Shown piece after piece: positions 44,244 to 52,894 of a DNA stretch of 64,000 nucleotides (the stretch's first letter is position 1; every line of letters starts with the position of its first letter). Position numbers and translations under genes: made by a program. The notes beneath the pieces are model-generated. The model searched no databases. It had not been told where the DNA came from and was given only the letters and a program-made list of their open reading frames with translations. The DNA is from Streptomyces griseiscabiei (lineage in GTDB: Bacteria; Actinomycetota; Actinomycetes; Streptomycetales; Streptomycetaceae), in the NCBI RefSeq assembly GCF_020010925.1, contig NZ_JAGJBZ010000002.1, positions 1,922,001-1,986,000 of the forward strand, given 5' to 3'.

Positions 44244-45614
44244 TCAGGCCCAGGGGGTCACGGCTGTGAAGGAGCTGTCGGCTCGGAAGGTGTCCGTGGC
44301 CTGGTGGACGTCGAGCCGCAGTTCGTAGTTGTAGTGGCGGATGTAGCGGCCCGGATAGTTGTACGACTCCAGCCGGACCGAGCCGGAGGTCGTGCCCGGT
44401 CGGGCGCAGTACGTGGCGTCCTTGTCGAAGACGGTCGTGCCGTTGTCCGTGTCGAAGCGGATCCGGTAGTCCCAGTGCCGCAGGTAGCGGCCCGAACTGT
44501 CGCGGAACGAGTAGCAGTTGGCGTCCGCGAGGCCGGGCACGACCGTGAAGGTCGCGCTCTGCTTGACGGCGGTGGTGCTGGAGGAGGTCACCGGGTCGGT
44601 GTAGCCGAGGCTGTCGGAGCGGACCACGGCGTAGCGGCCCGTGTAGTTGACGGACTGGAGGGAGCGTGTGGTGTTGGTGGGCAGGGTGACCCCGCCGGAG
44701 ACCGTCTCCTTGAGGACCGTCAGATGGCGTACGAAGCCGGTGAGGCCGGGGAGCTCGGTCGGGGCCGACCAGGTGGCGAAGGTGTCGTAGCTGTCGCTGT
44801 ACCAGTACTTCCCGGCGCCGTACGCGTCGTAGTAGATCCGCCAGCCGCCGTTGTCGAGCTGGACGAGGGCCGGGCCCTCCATCCCCGAGCCGAAGCCGGC
44901 CCAGTTGCCCGTCTTCGAGATCGTGTAGGGGCCGGTGAGGCTGGAGGCGGTGCCGTACTCGATGTACTTCGTCGTCTCGTTCTTGGTGAACGCGTGGTAG
45001 GTGGAGCCGATCTTGACGATGAAGGTGTCGATGTAGTTCGGGCCGATACCGGAGAGCACGGTGGGCGCCGACCACGCGGTGAGGGCGGAGTTCGTCGCCG
45101 TCAGCTTGTACGGCTTGAAGATCCACTCTCCGTCGGCCGCGACGGACGCGGACAGGATGATGTTGACGCTGCCGTTGGTGTCGACGAACCACTCGGGCGC
45201 CCAGGCGCGCTGCAGACCGCTGATCGGGACCGTGTAGTCGTACAGGAAGGTCCAGTTGAGGCGGTCGGTGGAGCGGGCGAAGCCGATGGTGGTGGAGAGC
45301 GCCGACCAGGTGCGGGTGGTGTAGGTCAGGTAGTAGTAGCCGTCCGTGTGCTTGAAGATGCTGGGGTCACGGATCAGGCCGGAGGGCGGGGTGTACGCCG
45401 GGCCCTTCCGCAGGGTGAAGCCGGTCGCGTCCGGTGAGTCGTAGACATACATGTTCGACTCGCTGCTGTTGGTGAACGCGGTCATGGTGTACCGCGTCGC
45501 CTGTCCGGGCGCCGGGTGAGCGGCTCCGGCCGGAGCGGCGAGGGCGGTGGTCAGGCCCAGCAGGGCGGCCACCGAGGTGAGGAGGGCGAGGACCGCCCTG
45601 AGGGTTCTGTTCAA
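44244..45614 (-). CDS. Secreted GH43-type arabinofuranosidase with a CBM42 (AbfB) domain
   Basis: The 456-residue protein has a signal peptide (LRAVLALLTSVAALLGL, cleavage near AGA). Residues 45-300 are a five-bladed GH43-like propeller: RDPSIFKHTDGYYYLTY carries the general base Asp, RAWAPEWFVD lies in the middle, and GMEGPALVQL has the general acid Glu. Residues 305-456 repeat the arabinose-binding AbfB pattern twice (YTGRYAVVRSD, YPGRYIRHYNYEL). It would release arabinose from arabinan or arabinoxylan outside the cell. The start is a TTG at 45614 with only a weak GGGAC site. A TTCGAA palindrome lies about 50 bases upstream. Confidence 0.85.
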   Translation of the reverse strand: MNRTLRAVLALLTSVAALLGLTTALAAPAGAAHPAPGQATRYTMTAFTNSSESNMYVYDSPDATGFTLRKGPAYTPPSGLIRDPSIFKHTDGYYYLTYTTRTWSALSTTIGFARSTDRLNWTFLYDYTVPISGLQRAWAPEWFVDTNGSVNIILSASVAADGEWIFKPYKLTATNSALTAWSAPTVLSGIGPNYIDTFIVKIGSTYHAFTKNETTKYIEYGTASSLTGPYTISKTGNWAGFGSGMEGPALVQLDNGGWRIYYDAYGAGKYWYSDSYDTFATWSAPTELPGLTGFVRHLTVLKETVSGGVTLPTNTTRSLQSVNYTGRYAVVRSDSLGYTDPVTSSSTTAVKQSATFTVVPGLADANCYSFRDSSGRYLRHWDYRIRFDTDNGTTVFDKDATYCARPGTTSGSVRLESYNYPGRYIRHYNYELRLDVHQATDTFRADSSFTAVTPWA

Positions 45615-46030
45615 CGCTCGTCCCGTCTACGCGTGAACTGCCCTGAGGCGTCGGATGTTGTTCGAAATGTCGGCTCTTGTGCGGAACTTCGGTCAGAAGA
45701 TAAGAGGGGGGCATGTTCGCGTCAATGGATTGAGCCAGGTTTTCTGCGAGACGAGATTCCGCTTTGCGTCCGTCATGACTCCGCTGTGCTGCCGCTGTGT
45801 CCGTCCTGCCTTCCGCTCCCTTCCCCCGCGGTCCCCCTGCCGCCCTCTCCCGTACCACTCCGGCGTTGCCTCCGGGATCGCGTTTCCCCAGCTCATCAAC
45901 CGTTTCCCGGCCGTCGTGCGGGAGGGCAACAGGAAACCCGTCGACCACGGTGAGCGACCGGGCAACTCTTGATTCGTCAGCGACGGCGGAACCCGGGGAC
46001 GGGACGGACAGGCCAAGGGAGGTGGAGACC
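45615..46030. other. Divergent intergenic region without a supported gene
   Basis: This 416-base gap separates the leftward GH43 gene from the rightward lipoprotein gene. It holds the palindrome TTCGAA at 45661-45666, centred in a TTGTTCGAAATG stretch that could be a sugar-regulator site. The lipoprotein ribosome site GGAGGTGGAG lies at the far end. Open frames here have no start signal or protein-like composition. Confidence 0.5.
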
Positions 46031-46960
46031 ATGAGACGGGCGCTCAAGGCTCTGTGCGTGGTCATGGCGGCCACCGCGGCCGTCACCACCGGATGCGCCG
46101 GCGGGGACACCGGCGACGGGGGCCGGGAGCGGGCGGACCGGAAACCGCGTCCCCAGGCGCTGACCTGGCAGCAGGAACTGCGCACCAGCGACGCCCAGCA
46201 GCACCTGACCGCCGAGTGCATGCGCCGCCAGGGCTTCATCTACTGGGAGGACCGCACCCTGACCCTCCAGGAGAGCCGCCCCGTGCGCTACGTCCAGGAC
46301 GACGTGGCCTGGGCCCGCACCCACGGATACGGCGGGCGGATCGACGCGAAGAGCCAGCGGGCCCGTGAGGACAACCCCCTCGGCGCCTACCGCCAGCGCC
46401 TCTCCGCGTCCCGGCGCGCCGCCTTCGACACCGCGCTCGACGGCGGCGGCGACGCCCGCGTCCTCACGGCACCGCTGCCGAGCGGCGGGGAGATCCGCAA
46501 ACGCAGCGGGGGCTGTATGGAGGAGGCCGAACGCGAGCTCTACGGCGACCCGGCCGAATGGTTCCGCACGAGCAAGATCGCCACGGGGCTCAACGCCCTG
46601 TACGGCCAGGACCTGATGAAGGACGCCCAGCTCGCCGACCGCCTCCGGGCGTGGGCCCGCTGCATGAAGAAGGCGGGTCAGCCCTACGGCGACCCCCAGG
46701 CCGCCCGCGACGCCGTGCGGGTCGACACCAGCCGGCTGGGCGGCGCCCGCGCCGACGAGTCGTTCGCCGCCGAGCGCCGGACGGCCGTCGCGGACGCGAC
46801 CTGCGCCCGCGAGACCTCCCTCAAAGCCGTGGCCTCGGCCAGGGAGACGTACTACCAGGACCGCCTGCGCGATCGCTTCGGCGAGGACGTCGACACCTAC
46901 CGGAACCTCGGTCGGCAGGCCTATGACCGGGCGGTGCGCATCGTTCCGGAGCGCGACTGA
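46031..46960 (+). CDS. Lipoprotein of unknown function
   Basis: The 309-residue protein has a lipoprotein signal with C22 in AAVTTGC, preceded by an Arg-Arg start and a hydrophobic stretch. The rest is highly charged and helical, with about five further cysteines (for example AECMRRQGF, GGCMEEAER, ARCMKKAG, DATCARE) that may form disulfides. GGAGGTGGAG lies before the ATG. I do not recognise a named family; similar cysteine-bearing secreted proteins are common in streptomycetes. It stands alone on the plus strand, between the arabinosidase and inhibitor genes. Confidence 0.8.
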   Translation: MRRALKALCVVMAATAAVTTGCAGGDTGDGGRERADRKPRPQALTWQQELRTSDAQQHLTAECMRRQGFIYWEDRTLTLQESRPVRYVQDDVAWARTHGYGGRIDAKSQRAREDNPLGAYRQRLSASRRAAFDTALDGGGDARVLTAPLPSGGEIRKRSGGCMEEAERELYGDPAEWFRTSKIATGLNALYGQDLMKDAQLADRLRAWARCMKKAGQPYGDPQAARDAVRVDTSRLGGARADESFAAERRTAVADATCARETSLKAVASARETYYQDRLRDRFGEDVDTYRNLGRQAYDRAVRIVPERD

Positions 46961-47094
46961 CCACCGCGCGCCTCCGGCGCACACCGACCGCGGGGCGCCT
47001 CCGGCGCACCACCCCACGCATCACCGACCGACCGCGTCACCGACCGACCGCACCACCGATCAGACACATCACCAAGAAAACGAGGGGAAACACC

Positions 47095-47538
47095 ATGCGC
47101 AAGTTCACCGCCACGGCAGCGCTGCTCGGGCTCACCGCCCTGGGCGTTCTCGTACCCGCCGCCACCTCGCAGGCCGCCGTCGCCGGCCCCGGCTGCGACA
47201 GCAAGTGGGGCCCGCGCAACGGCAACATGTACGCCTGGCAGGACCTGGACTGCTCCGGCACGCAGCTGATCGTCGCCGCGGGCAACAGCGCCAACTGGGG
47301 CGCCGGTGCCAACGACAAGGCCACGTCCGTCATGAACCGCGGCTTCACCGGCGGCCTCGACCACGTCGCGTTCTACGAGCACGACAACTTCGGGGGCGGC
47401 CACGCCTGTCTCGCCCCCGGCGAGCTGTACGCCGACAACCTGACCGACAACCGCCTCACCAGCGGGGTGAACGCGAACGACAACATCACCTCGCACCGCT
47501 GGGTGGCCAGGAGCGCCTGCGGCGCCTTCCTGACCTGA
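47095..47538 (+). CDS. Secreted peptidase inhibitor I36-type protein
   Basis: The 147-residue protein has a signal peptide (KFTATAALLGLTALGVLVPA, cleavage near SQA). The mature part resembles the Streptomyces metalloproteinase inhibitor, a beta-gamma crystallin-like fold. YAWQDLDCSGTQLIV and VAFYEHDNFGGGHACLAPG are two Greek-key-like strands, and four cysteines can pair. It would act outside the cell by blocking metalloproteases. ACGAGGGGAAA lies just before the ATG. A terminator hairpin follows. Confidence 0.85.
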   Translation: MRKFTATAALLGLTALGVLVPAATSQAAVAGPGCDSKWGPRNGNMYAWQDLDCSGTQLIVAAGNSANWGAGANDKATSVMNRGFTGGLDHVAFYEHDNFGGGHACLAPGELYADNLTDNRLTSGVNANDNITSHRWVARSACGAFLT

Positions 47539-47549
47539 TCCCCCACGGC

Positions 47550-47586
47550 ACGGGCGGCCCGGAACTGACCACCCCGGGCCGCCCGT
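47550..47586 (+). terminator. Hairpin terminator after the I36 inhibitor gene
   Basis: ACGGGCGGCCCGG (47550-47562) pairs exactly with CCGGGCCGCCCGT (47574-47586), followed by TCCC. Confidence 0.8.
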
Positions 47587-47611
47587 TCCCGCTCGGCAGC
47601 CTCGTACGAAC

Positions 47612-47638
47612 GTCCGGAACCGCGCCGCGGTTCCGGAC
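47612..47638. promoter_or_regulatory. Perfect palindrome upstream of the STAND-WD40 gene
   Basis: GTCCGGAACCGCG (47612-47624) and CGCGGTTCCGGAC (47626-47638) are exact reverse complements around a single C. It lies about 105 bases before the start of the large gene. An operator or a second terminator are both possible. Confidence 0.5.
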
Positions 47639-47743
47639 GCTCGTGTTTTCGCCACTCCGGGTGAAAGTCATGGCTGCCCCGACCGCCCCGACAGTAACCT
47701 GGCCCTCCGCCGTATCACGGCCAGTACTGCCTTGGGGGACACC

Positions 47744-50700
47744 TTGAGGGACCCGCAGCTCGGAGACGATCCGGATCATCGGGCCGACCGGGAGCGGAGC
47801 GCGCCGACCACGCGATCCCTCCCCGCACAGCAGTCCTTCCCCGCCCAGCTCAGACGACTGAGGCGGGAGCGCGGCCTGTCGCTCACCGACCTGGCCCGTC
47901 GGACGCACTACAGCAAGGGCTATCTCAGCAAGATCGAGACGGGTACGAAACGCGCCACCGTCGACGTCGCCCGGCTCTGCGACCAAGTCCTGCGCGCGGA
48001 GGGCGAGTTGCTGCGACTGGTGCAGCAGTCCACACCCCGCGACGGCGACGGGGGCGGCGACCGCGCTCCCGAGACCGACACCATGCCGCGCCCCTCGGGC
48101 GGGACCTGCCCCTACCGCGGTCTGTCGGCGTTCACCCCGCAGGACGCGGCATGGTTCTTCGGCCGGGAGCGCGCGACGGCCGCCCTGGTGGAACGGATCT
48201 TCGAACGGCTCGGCGGCGGACCGCTGATGCTGGTCGCCCCCTCCGGCGCCGGCAAGTCGTCCCTCCTCAACGCCGGTCTGGTCCCCGCCCTGCGGCGCGG
48301 CGACCTCCCGATGCCGGGCGCCGACCGCTGGCCGGTGGTCCTGCTCACCCCCACCTCGCGCCCCCTCGACGAGCTGCTGGAGCGCACCGCCAAAGCCCTC
48401 GGCGGCGACATCGGCCTCACCCCGGAGGAGGTCCGGGAGAACCCGGCCGCGCTGCTCGACGCCGTCCGGGCCGCGGCCGTACCGGCGGCGCCCCCGCCCG
48501 CCGCACCGGTGCGCACGGTGTCGGACGACCCGCCGACCGCCCCCGGGGACCGTGAACCCCCGCCCCCTCGGCCCGTCCTGATCGTGGACCAGTTCGAGGA
48601 GCTGTTCACCCTCTGCTCCGACGACGAGGAACGGCGCGCCTTCGTCCGGGTGCTGCGCGCCCTGGCGACCGCCGGACCGGAACCGGACACCCGCCCCCCG
48701 GCGGTCGTGGTCCTCGGTGTGCGCGCCGACTTCACCGGCAGCTGTCTGGGCCTGCCCGAGCTGACCCCGGTCCTCACCGACGGCCTGTTCGTCCTCGCCC
48801 CCATGTCCGTGACGGAACTGCGGGAGGCGATCGCCCGCCCCGCCGAACTCGCCGGCGTCACCCTCGAACCCGGCCTTCTCCCGCTCCTCCTGCGCGACGC
48901 CGGGCTGCGCGACGAACCGGGGACACCCCTGCCGGACACCGCGCGGCCCACCGGGATCGGCGCCCACGAGACACCGTCCGGCGCGCTCCCCCTCGTCTCC
49001 CACGCCCTGCTCGCCACCTGGCAGCGCCGCACGGACGCCGCGCTCCTGACCGTCGACGGGTACGAACGCGCCGGCGGCATACAGGGCGCCATCGCCCGCA
49101 CCGCCGAGACGGTGTTCGCCCGGCTGTACCCGGCCGAGCAGAAGACGATCCGCCGCATCCTGTCCCGGCTGGTGCTCGTCGCGGACGGCGCCGGCGCGAC
49201 CCGCCGCCGGATGAGCAGGGCCGCCCTGATGGAACAGCTCGGCGACGCCGACGGCACGGCCGCCGCCCTCGACGCCTTCGTACGGGCCCGGCTCATCACC
49301 CTGGACAGCGACACGGTCCAGATCACCCACGAGGCCCTGCTGCACGCCTGGCCCCGGCTGCGCGACTGGATCCACGCCGACCGCGCCGGGCTCCTCCTCC
49401 ACCAGCAACTCGCCCACGCGGCGGCCGAATGGGGACGCGAGGACCGCGACCCGTCCGCCCTCTACCGGGGCACCCGGCTGGACACCGTACGGTCGTGGGC
49501 CGACGAGTCGGATGGCTGGAGCCGTCTCGGGCCCGGCGAGGAGGCCTTCCTGAGAGCGAGTCAGGCCGAGGAGGACGGCCGGCGCAGACAGGCCGGACGG
49601 CAGGTCCGGCTGCGGCAGTCCATGCTGGCCACGCTCGCCGTCCTGCTCGGCCTCGCCGTCACCGCCGGCGGCCTCGCCTATCAGCAGCGGGAGGGCGCCC
49701 GCGCGCAGGAGCGGGCCGCCCGTTCCCAGGCCCTCGCCGTGCGCTCGGCGTCCCTGGCCGGGGGCCAGCCGGAGGCGTCGATGCTGCTCGCGGGGGAGGC
49801 CTACCGCGCCGACACCACCGCCGAGGCGCGCGGCGCCCTGCTCAGCACCCAGTCCCAGCCCTTCTCCGCCCGGCTCGACGGCTACCGGGGGCCGGTCAAC
49901 GCGGTGGCCTTCGCACCGGACGACCGGACCCTCGCCACGGCCAGCTCCGACGGCACGGTGACCCTGCGCGCCACGGGCGGCGACCACCGCAAGCTCGCCA
50001 CGTTCAGCGTCCCCGGCCGCGTCCGCTCGGTCGCCTTCAGCCCCGACGGCCGTACGCTCGCGGCCACCTCGACCGACGGGCCCGTCACCCTCTGGGACGT
50101 CACCACCCGCCGCCGGACGGCCCTCCTCGCCGCCGACACCCGGGGCGCCCGCGCCGTGGCCTTCGACCCGCGCGGCAAGACGCTCGCCGTGGCCACCCCC
50201 GACGGCCCGGTCCAGCTCTGGGACACCGGGCGCACCCCCCGGCGCACCGCCTCCCTCACCGGCCACAAGGGCACGCTCCACGCGCTGGCGTACGCCCCCG
50301 ACGGCCGCACCCTCGTCTCCGCGGGCGCCGACCGGACCGTACGGCTCTGGGACACCGACCGCGCCCGGCGGCTCACCGTGCTCAAGGGCCACACCGACGA
50401 GGTGCTGGGCGCCGCGTTCTCCCCGGACGGACGGCAGGTCGTCTCCGGCGGCATCGACCGGACCGTCCGTGTGTGGGACGTACGTGAACGCCGGACCACC
50501 GCGACGTTCACCGGCAGCAGCGACGACATCAACGCCGTCGCCTACACACCCGACGGCGCGACGGTGATCGGCGCGGTCGGCGACGGCACGACCCGGCTCT
50601 GGGACGTGCGCGGCGGCCGGCAGACCGCCGTGCTCGCCGGACACACCGACTACGTCATGGGGGTCGCCGTCACCTCCGACGGCGCCCTGCTGGCCACGGC

Positions 50701-51727
50701 CGGCTTCGACCAGTCCGTCGTCCTGTGGGAGCTGGGCGGACCGGTGCTGACGGCCCGTCCGTTCACCGAGGTCTGGCAGGCGGTGTACAGCCCCGACGGC
50801 TCGCTGCTGGCCACCGCCGACACCGACCACACCGTCCGCCTCTGGGACGCCCGCGACCACCGGCTCCTCAAACGCCTCAAGGGCCACACCGAGACGGTCT
50901 TCTCGGTGGCGTTCTCACCGGACGGCACCACGCTCGCCTCGGCGGGCTCGGACGGCACGATCCGCCTCTGGGACGTGGCCGCGCGCAAGCACCTGGCCAC
51001 GCTCACCGGCCACACCGGGGAGGTCTTCTCGGTGGCCTTCGCCCCGGACGGCCGGACCCTCGCCTCAGCCGGCGCCGACCGCACGGTCCGCCTCTGGGAC
51101 CTCGCCTCACGGCACGGCGTCGCCACCTTCGAGGGCCACGAGGACTACGCCAACGCCGTCGCGTTCAGCCCCGACGGCCGCACCCTGGCCAGCGCGGGCG
51201 ACGACCTGACCGTACGGCTCTGGGACGTCCGCTCGCACCGCGCGCTGGCCGAACTCACCGGCCACACGGGCGCGGTCCGGGGCGTCGCCTTCAGCCCGGA
51301 CGGCCGCACCCTCGCCAGCAGCGGCAACGACGGCACCGTCCGCCTGTGGGACGTCCGCGCGCGCCGCTTCGAGACCGCCCTGACCGGCCACACCGGCTCC
51401 GCCCGCGGCATCGCCTTCTCCCCGGACGGCCGGATGCTCGCCAGCAGCGGCAACGACCGTACGGTCCGGCTCTGGGACCTCACCACCCGGCACCCCTGGG
51501 CGACCCTGACCGGCCACACCAACGCCGTGTGGGGCGTGGACTTCGCCCCCGACGGCCGGACCGTCGCCAGCAGCAGCACCGACGGCACGGTCCGGCTGTG
51601 GGACCTCGACCCCGGCGCCAGGCTGGCGGAGATCTGCCGGCTGAGCGCCGGGATAGGCCCCGACGAACGCGACATCCTGCTCCCCGGAGTCCCGGTGTCG
51701 GCGGAACCGGCGTGTGCGGGCACCTGA
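47744..51727 (+). CDS. HTH-STAND NTPase with transmembrane segment and 14 WD40 repeats
   Basis: The protein of about 1327 residues has four parts. Residues 30-90 are an XRE-type helix-turn-helix (LSLTDLARRTHYSKGYLSKI). Residues 115-600 are an nSTAND1-type P-loop domain: GRERA, Walker A APSGAGKSSLL, Walker B VLIVDQFEELF. A helix near 615-640 (LATLAVLLGLAVTAGGLAY) is probably in the membrane. The C-terminal 600 residues hold fourteen WD40 repeats, enough for two seven-bladed propellers. TTG at 47744 is chosen because GGGGGA lies 4 bases before it; TTG at 47732 is the other option. Such proteins detect an unknown signal by the propeller and switch by ATP. No partner gene is adjacent. Confidence 0.9.
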   Translation: MRDPQLGDDPDHRADRERSAPTTRSLPAQQSFPAQLRRLRRERGLSLTDLARRTHYSKGYLSKIETGTKRATVDVARLCDQVLRAEGELLRLVQQSTPRDGDGGGDRAPETDTMPRPSGGTCPYRGLSAFTPQDAAWFFGRERATAALVERIFERLGGGPLMLVAPSGAGKSSLLNAGLVPALRRGDLPMPGADRWPVVLLTPTSRPLDELLERTAKALGGDIGLTPEEVRENPAALLDAVRAAAVPAAPPPAAPVRTVSDDPPTAPGDREPPPPRPVLIVDQFEELFTLCSDDEERRAFVRVLRALATAGPEPDTRPPAVVVLGVRADFTGSCLGLPELTPVLTDGLFVLAPMSVTELREAIARPAELAGVTLEPGLLPLLLRDAGLRDEPGTPLPDTARPTGIGAHETPSGALPLVSHALLATWQRRTDAALLTVDGYERAGGIQGAIARTAETVFARLYPAEQKTIRRILSRLVLVADGAGATRRRMSRAALMEQLGDADGTAAALDAFVRARLITLDSDTVQITHEALLHAWPRLRDWIHADRAGLLLHQQLAHAAAEWGREDRDPSALYRGTRLDTVRSWADESDGWSRLGPGEEAFLRASQAEEDGRRRQAGRQVRLRQSMLATLAVLLGLAVTAGGLAYQQREGARAQERAARSQALAVRSASLAGGQPEASMLLAGEAYRADTTAEARGALLSTQSQPFSARLDGYRGPVNAVAFAPDDRTLATASSDGTVTLRATGGDHRKLATFSVPGRVRSVAFSPDGRTLAATSTDGPVTLWDVTTRRRTALLAADTRGARAVAFDPRGKTLAVATPDGPVQLWDTGRTPRRTASLTGHKGTLHALAYAPDGRTLVSAGADRTVRLWDTDRARRLTVLKGHTDEVLGAAFSPDGRQVVSGGIDRTVRVWDVRERRTTATFTGSSDDINAVAYTPDGATVIGAVGDGTTRLWDVRGGRQTAVLAGHTDYVMGVAVTSDGALLATAGFDQSVVLWELGGPVLTARPFTEVWQAVYSPDGSLLATADTDHTVRLWDARDHRLLKRLKGHTETVFSVAFSPDGTTLASAGSDGTIRLWDVAARKHLATLTGHTGEVFSVAFAPDGRTLASAGADRTVRLWDLASRHGVATFEGHEDYANAVAFSPDGRTLASAGDDLTVRLWDVRSHRALAELTGHTGAVRGVAFSPDGRTLASSGNDGTVRLWDVRARRFETALTGHTGSARGIAFSPDGRMLASSGNDRTVRLWDLTTRHPWATLTGHTNAVWGVDFAPDGRTVASSSTDGTVRLWDLDPGARLAEICRLSAGIGPDERDILLPGVPVSAEPACAGT

Positions 51728-51909
51728 CGTCCCTGCCTCGCATCGCCCGATCCGAATGCCCTGCTCGGAGGCGGTTTCCCGACTGTTTCCCGGTTGCCCG
51801 TTCGAGCGGGGCGACGTCCGGACCTCGACGCACGGGCCGCGCCGCCGCCAGGCTGCGACACGACCACACCACATTCGATCCACCCAAGACAGGAAACGGG
51901 GGTCCCGGC

Positions 51910-52788
51910 ATGGTGAGCCGGACCGCACTCATCCGCACACTGATCACATTCCTCGCCGTCCTCTTCTGGGCGCCGCTGTCCGTGGCGGCCACCGCGCAGG
52001 CGGCCCCGGCCGCACCCGCCGCCGACTGCCGAGCCCTGGCGCCCGGCGCCTCGGCCGCCGCCGAACGGGCCATCGCCGCCGCGTGCGCCGAGGTCGCGGC
52101 CGGCACCTGGTACACCTGGGGCGGCGGCCACGGGGCCCAGCCCGGCGCCACGTACGGGCAGGTCGACCCCACCGACCCGGCCAGTGAACACGACCCCGAG
52201 CGGCGGGGCTTCGACTGCTCCGGTCTCGTCCGGTACGCCTACGCGCAGGCCGCCGGCTCGGACATCCTCAACGGCGTCGCCAGCCAGCAGTACTACACAC
52301 ACCGCGCCGCCGCCCGCTTCACCGCCGCCCAGGGTCTCGCCCCGCTCCTGCCCGGCGACCTCCTCGCCTACGGCACCGAGCAGGACCTGCACCACATCGC
52401 CATCTACCTCGGCGCGGGCAAGATGGTCGAGGCCAAGCAGTCCGGCACCAAGCTGATGGTGAGCGACGTCCGCCTCGGCGGCTACTTCGGCGCGGTCCGC
52501 GTCAACACCGGCCAGGTCACCGGCAACATCCACCAGACCTGGGGCACCGGCGTCTGGACCAAGGCCGAGCCCCGCCTCGCGGCCCGCCGCGTCTACGCCT
52601 TCCCGTACTCCACCACCATCCGCGTCCACTGCCAGAAGCACGCGGAGTGGGTCTCCGCGGAGGGCTACGAGAACGACGTCTGGTCCTACCTCCCCGACTA
52701 CAGGGCCTGGGTCACCAACATCTACATCAAGGGCCCGGCCTGGCTGGAGGGTGTCCCCGACTGCAAGGACAACCCGCCCCCGGCGTGA
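51910..52788 (+). CDS. Secreted NlpC/P60-type cell wall hydrolase
   Basis: The 292-residue protein has a signal peptide (LIRTLITFLAVLFWAPLSVA, cleavage near AQA). The NlpC/P60 domain lies at about 50-200, with the catalytic Cys in GFDCSGLVRYAYAQAAG and the His in LHHIAIYLGAGKMVEA. The C-terminal 90 residues form an SH3-like or domain-type tail (YAFPYSTTIRVHCQKHAEWV). GGGGG lies before the ATG. Relatives cut the stem peptide of peptidoglycan. It is on the same strand 180 bases past the WD40 gene, but nothing else links the two. Confidence 0.9.
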   Translation: MVSRTALIRTLITFLAVLFWAPLSVAATAQAAPAAPAADCRALAPGASAAAERAIAAACAEVAAGTWYTWGGGHGAQPGATYGQVDPTDPASEHDPERRGFDCSGLVRYAYAQAAGSDILNGVASQQYYTHRAAARFTAAQGLAPLLPGDLLAYGTEQDLHHIAIYLGAGKMVEAKQSGTKLMVSDVRLGGYFGAVRVNTGQVTGNIHQTWGTGVWTKAEPRLAARRVYAFPYSTTIRVHCQKHAEWVSAEGYENDVWSYLPDYRAWVTNIYIKGPAWLEGVPDCKDNPPPA

Positions 52789-52843
52789 CGCCCGACACCG
52801 TGACCCTTCCCGCACCATGACGCGCTCCGCACGATGAGCGCCG

Positions 52844-52884
52844 CTCGCGCCGGTGACCGCCAGGGGGACGGTTGCCGGCGCGAG
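52844..52884. terminator. Hairpin between the convergent NlpC and HipA genes
   Basis: CTCGCGCCGG (52844-52853) pairs with CCGGCGCGAG (52875-52884), and ACCG/CGGT extends the stem inside. It can end both genes. Confidence 0.6.
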
Positions 52885-52894
52885 TTCTGATGTG

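Noticed and set aside
47612..47638. Palindrome as part of a CRISPR-like repeat
   Set aside because: It occurs once, with no spaced copies, and no cas genes are in the window.
47486..50887. Open frame of over 1100 codons on the minus strand
   Set aside because: It is antisense to the STAND-WD40 gene and only mirrors the repeat DNA; no start signal or domain is present.
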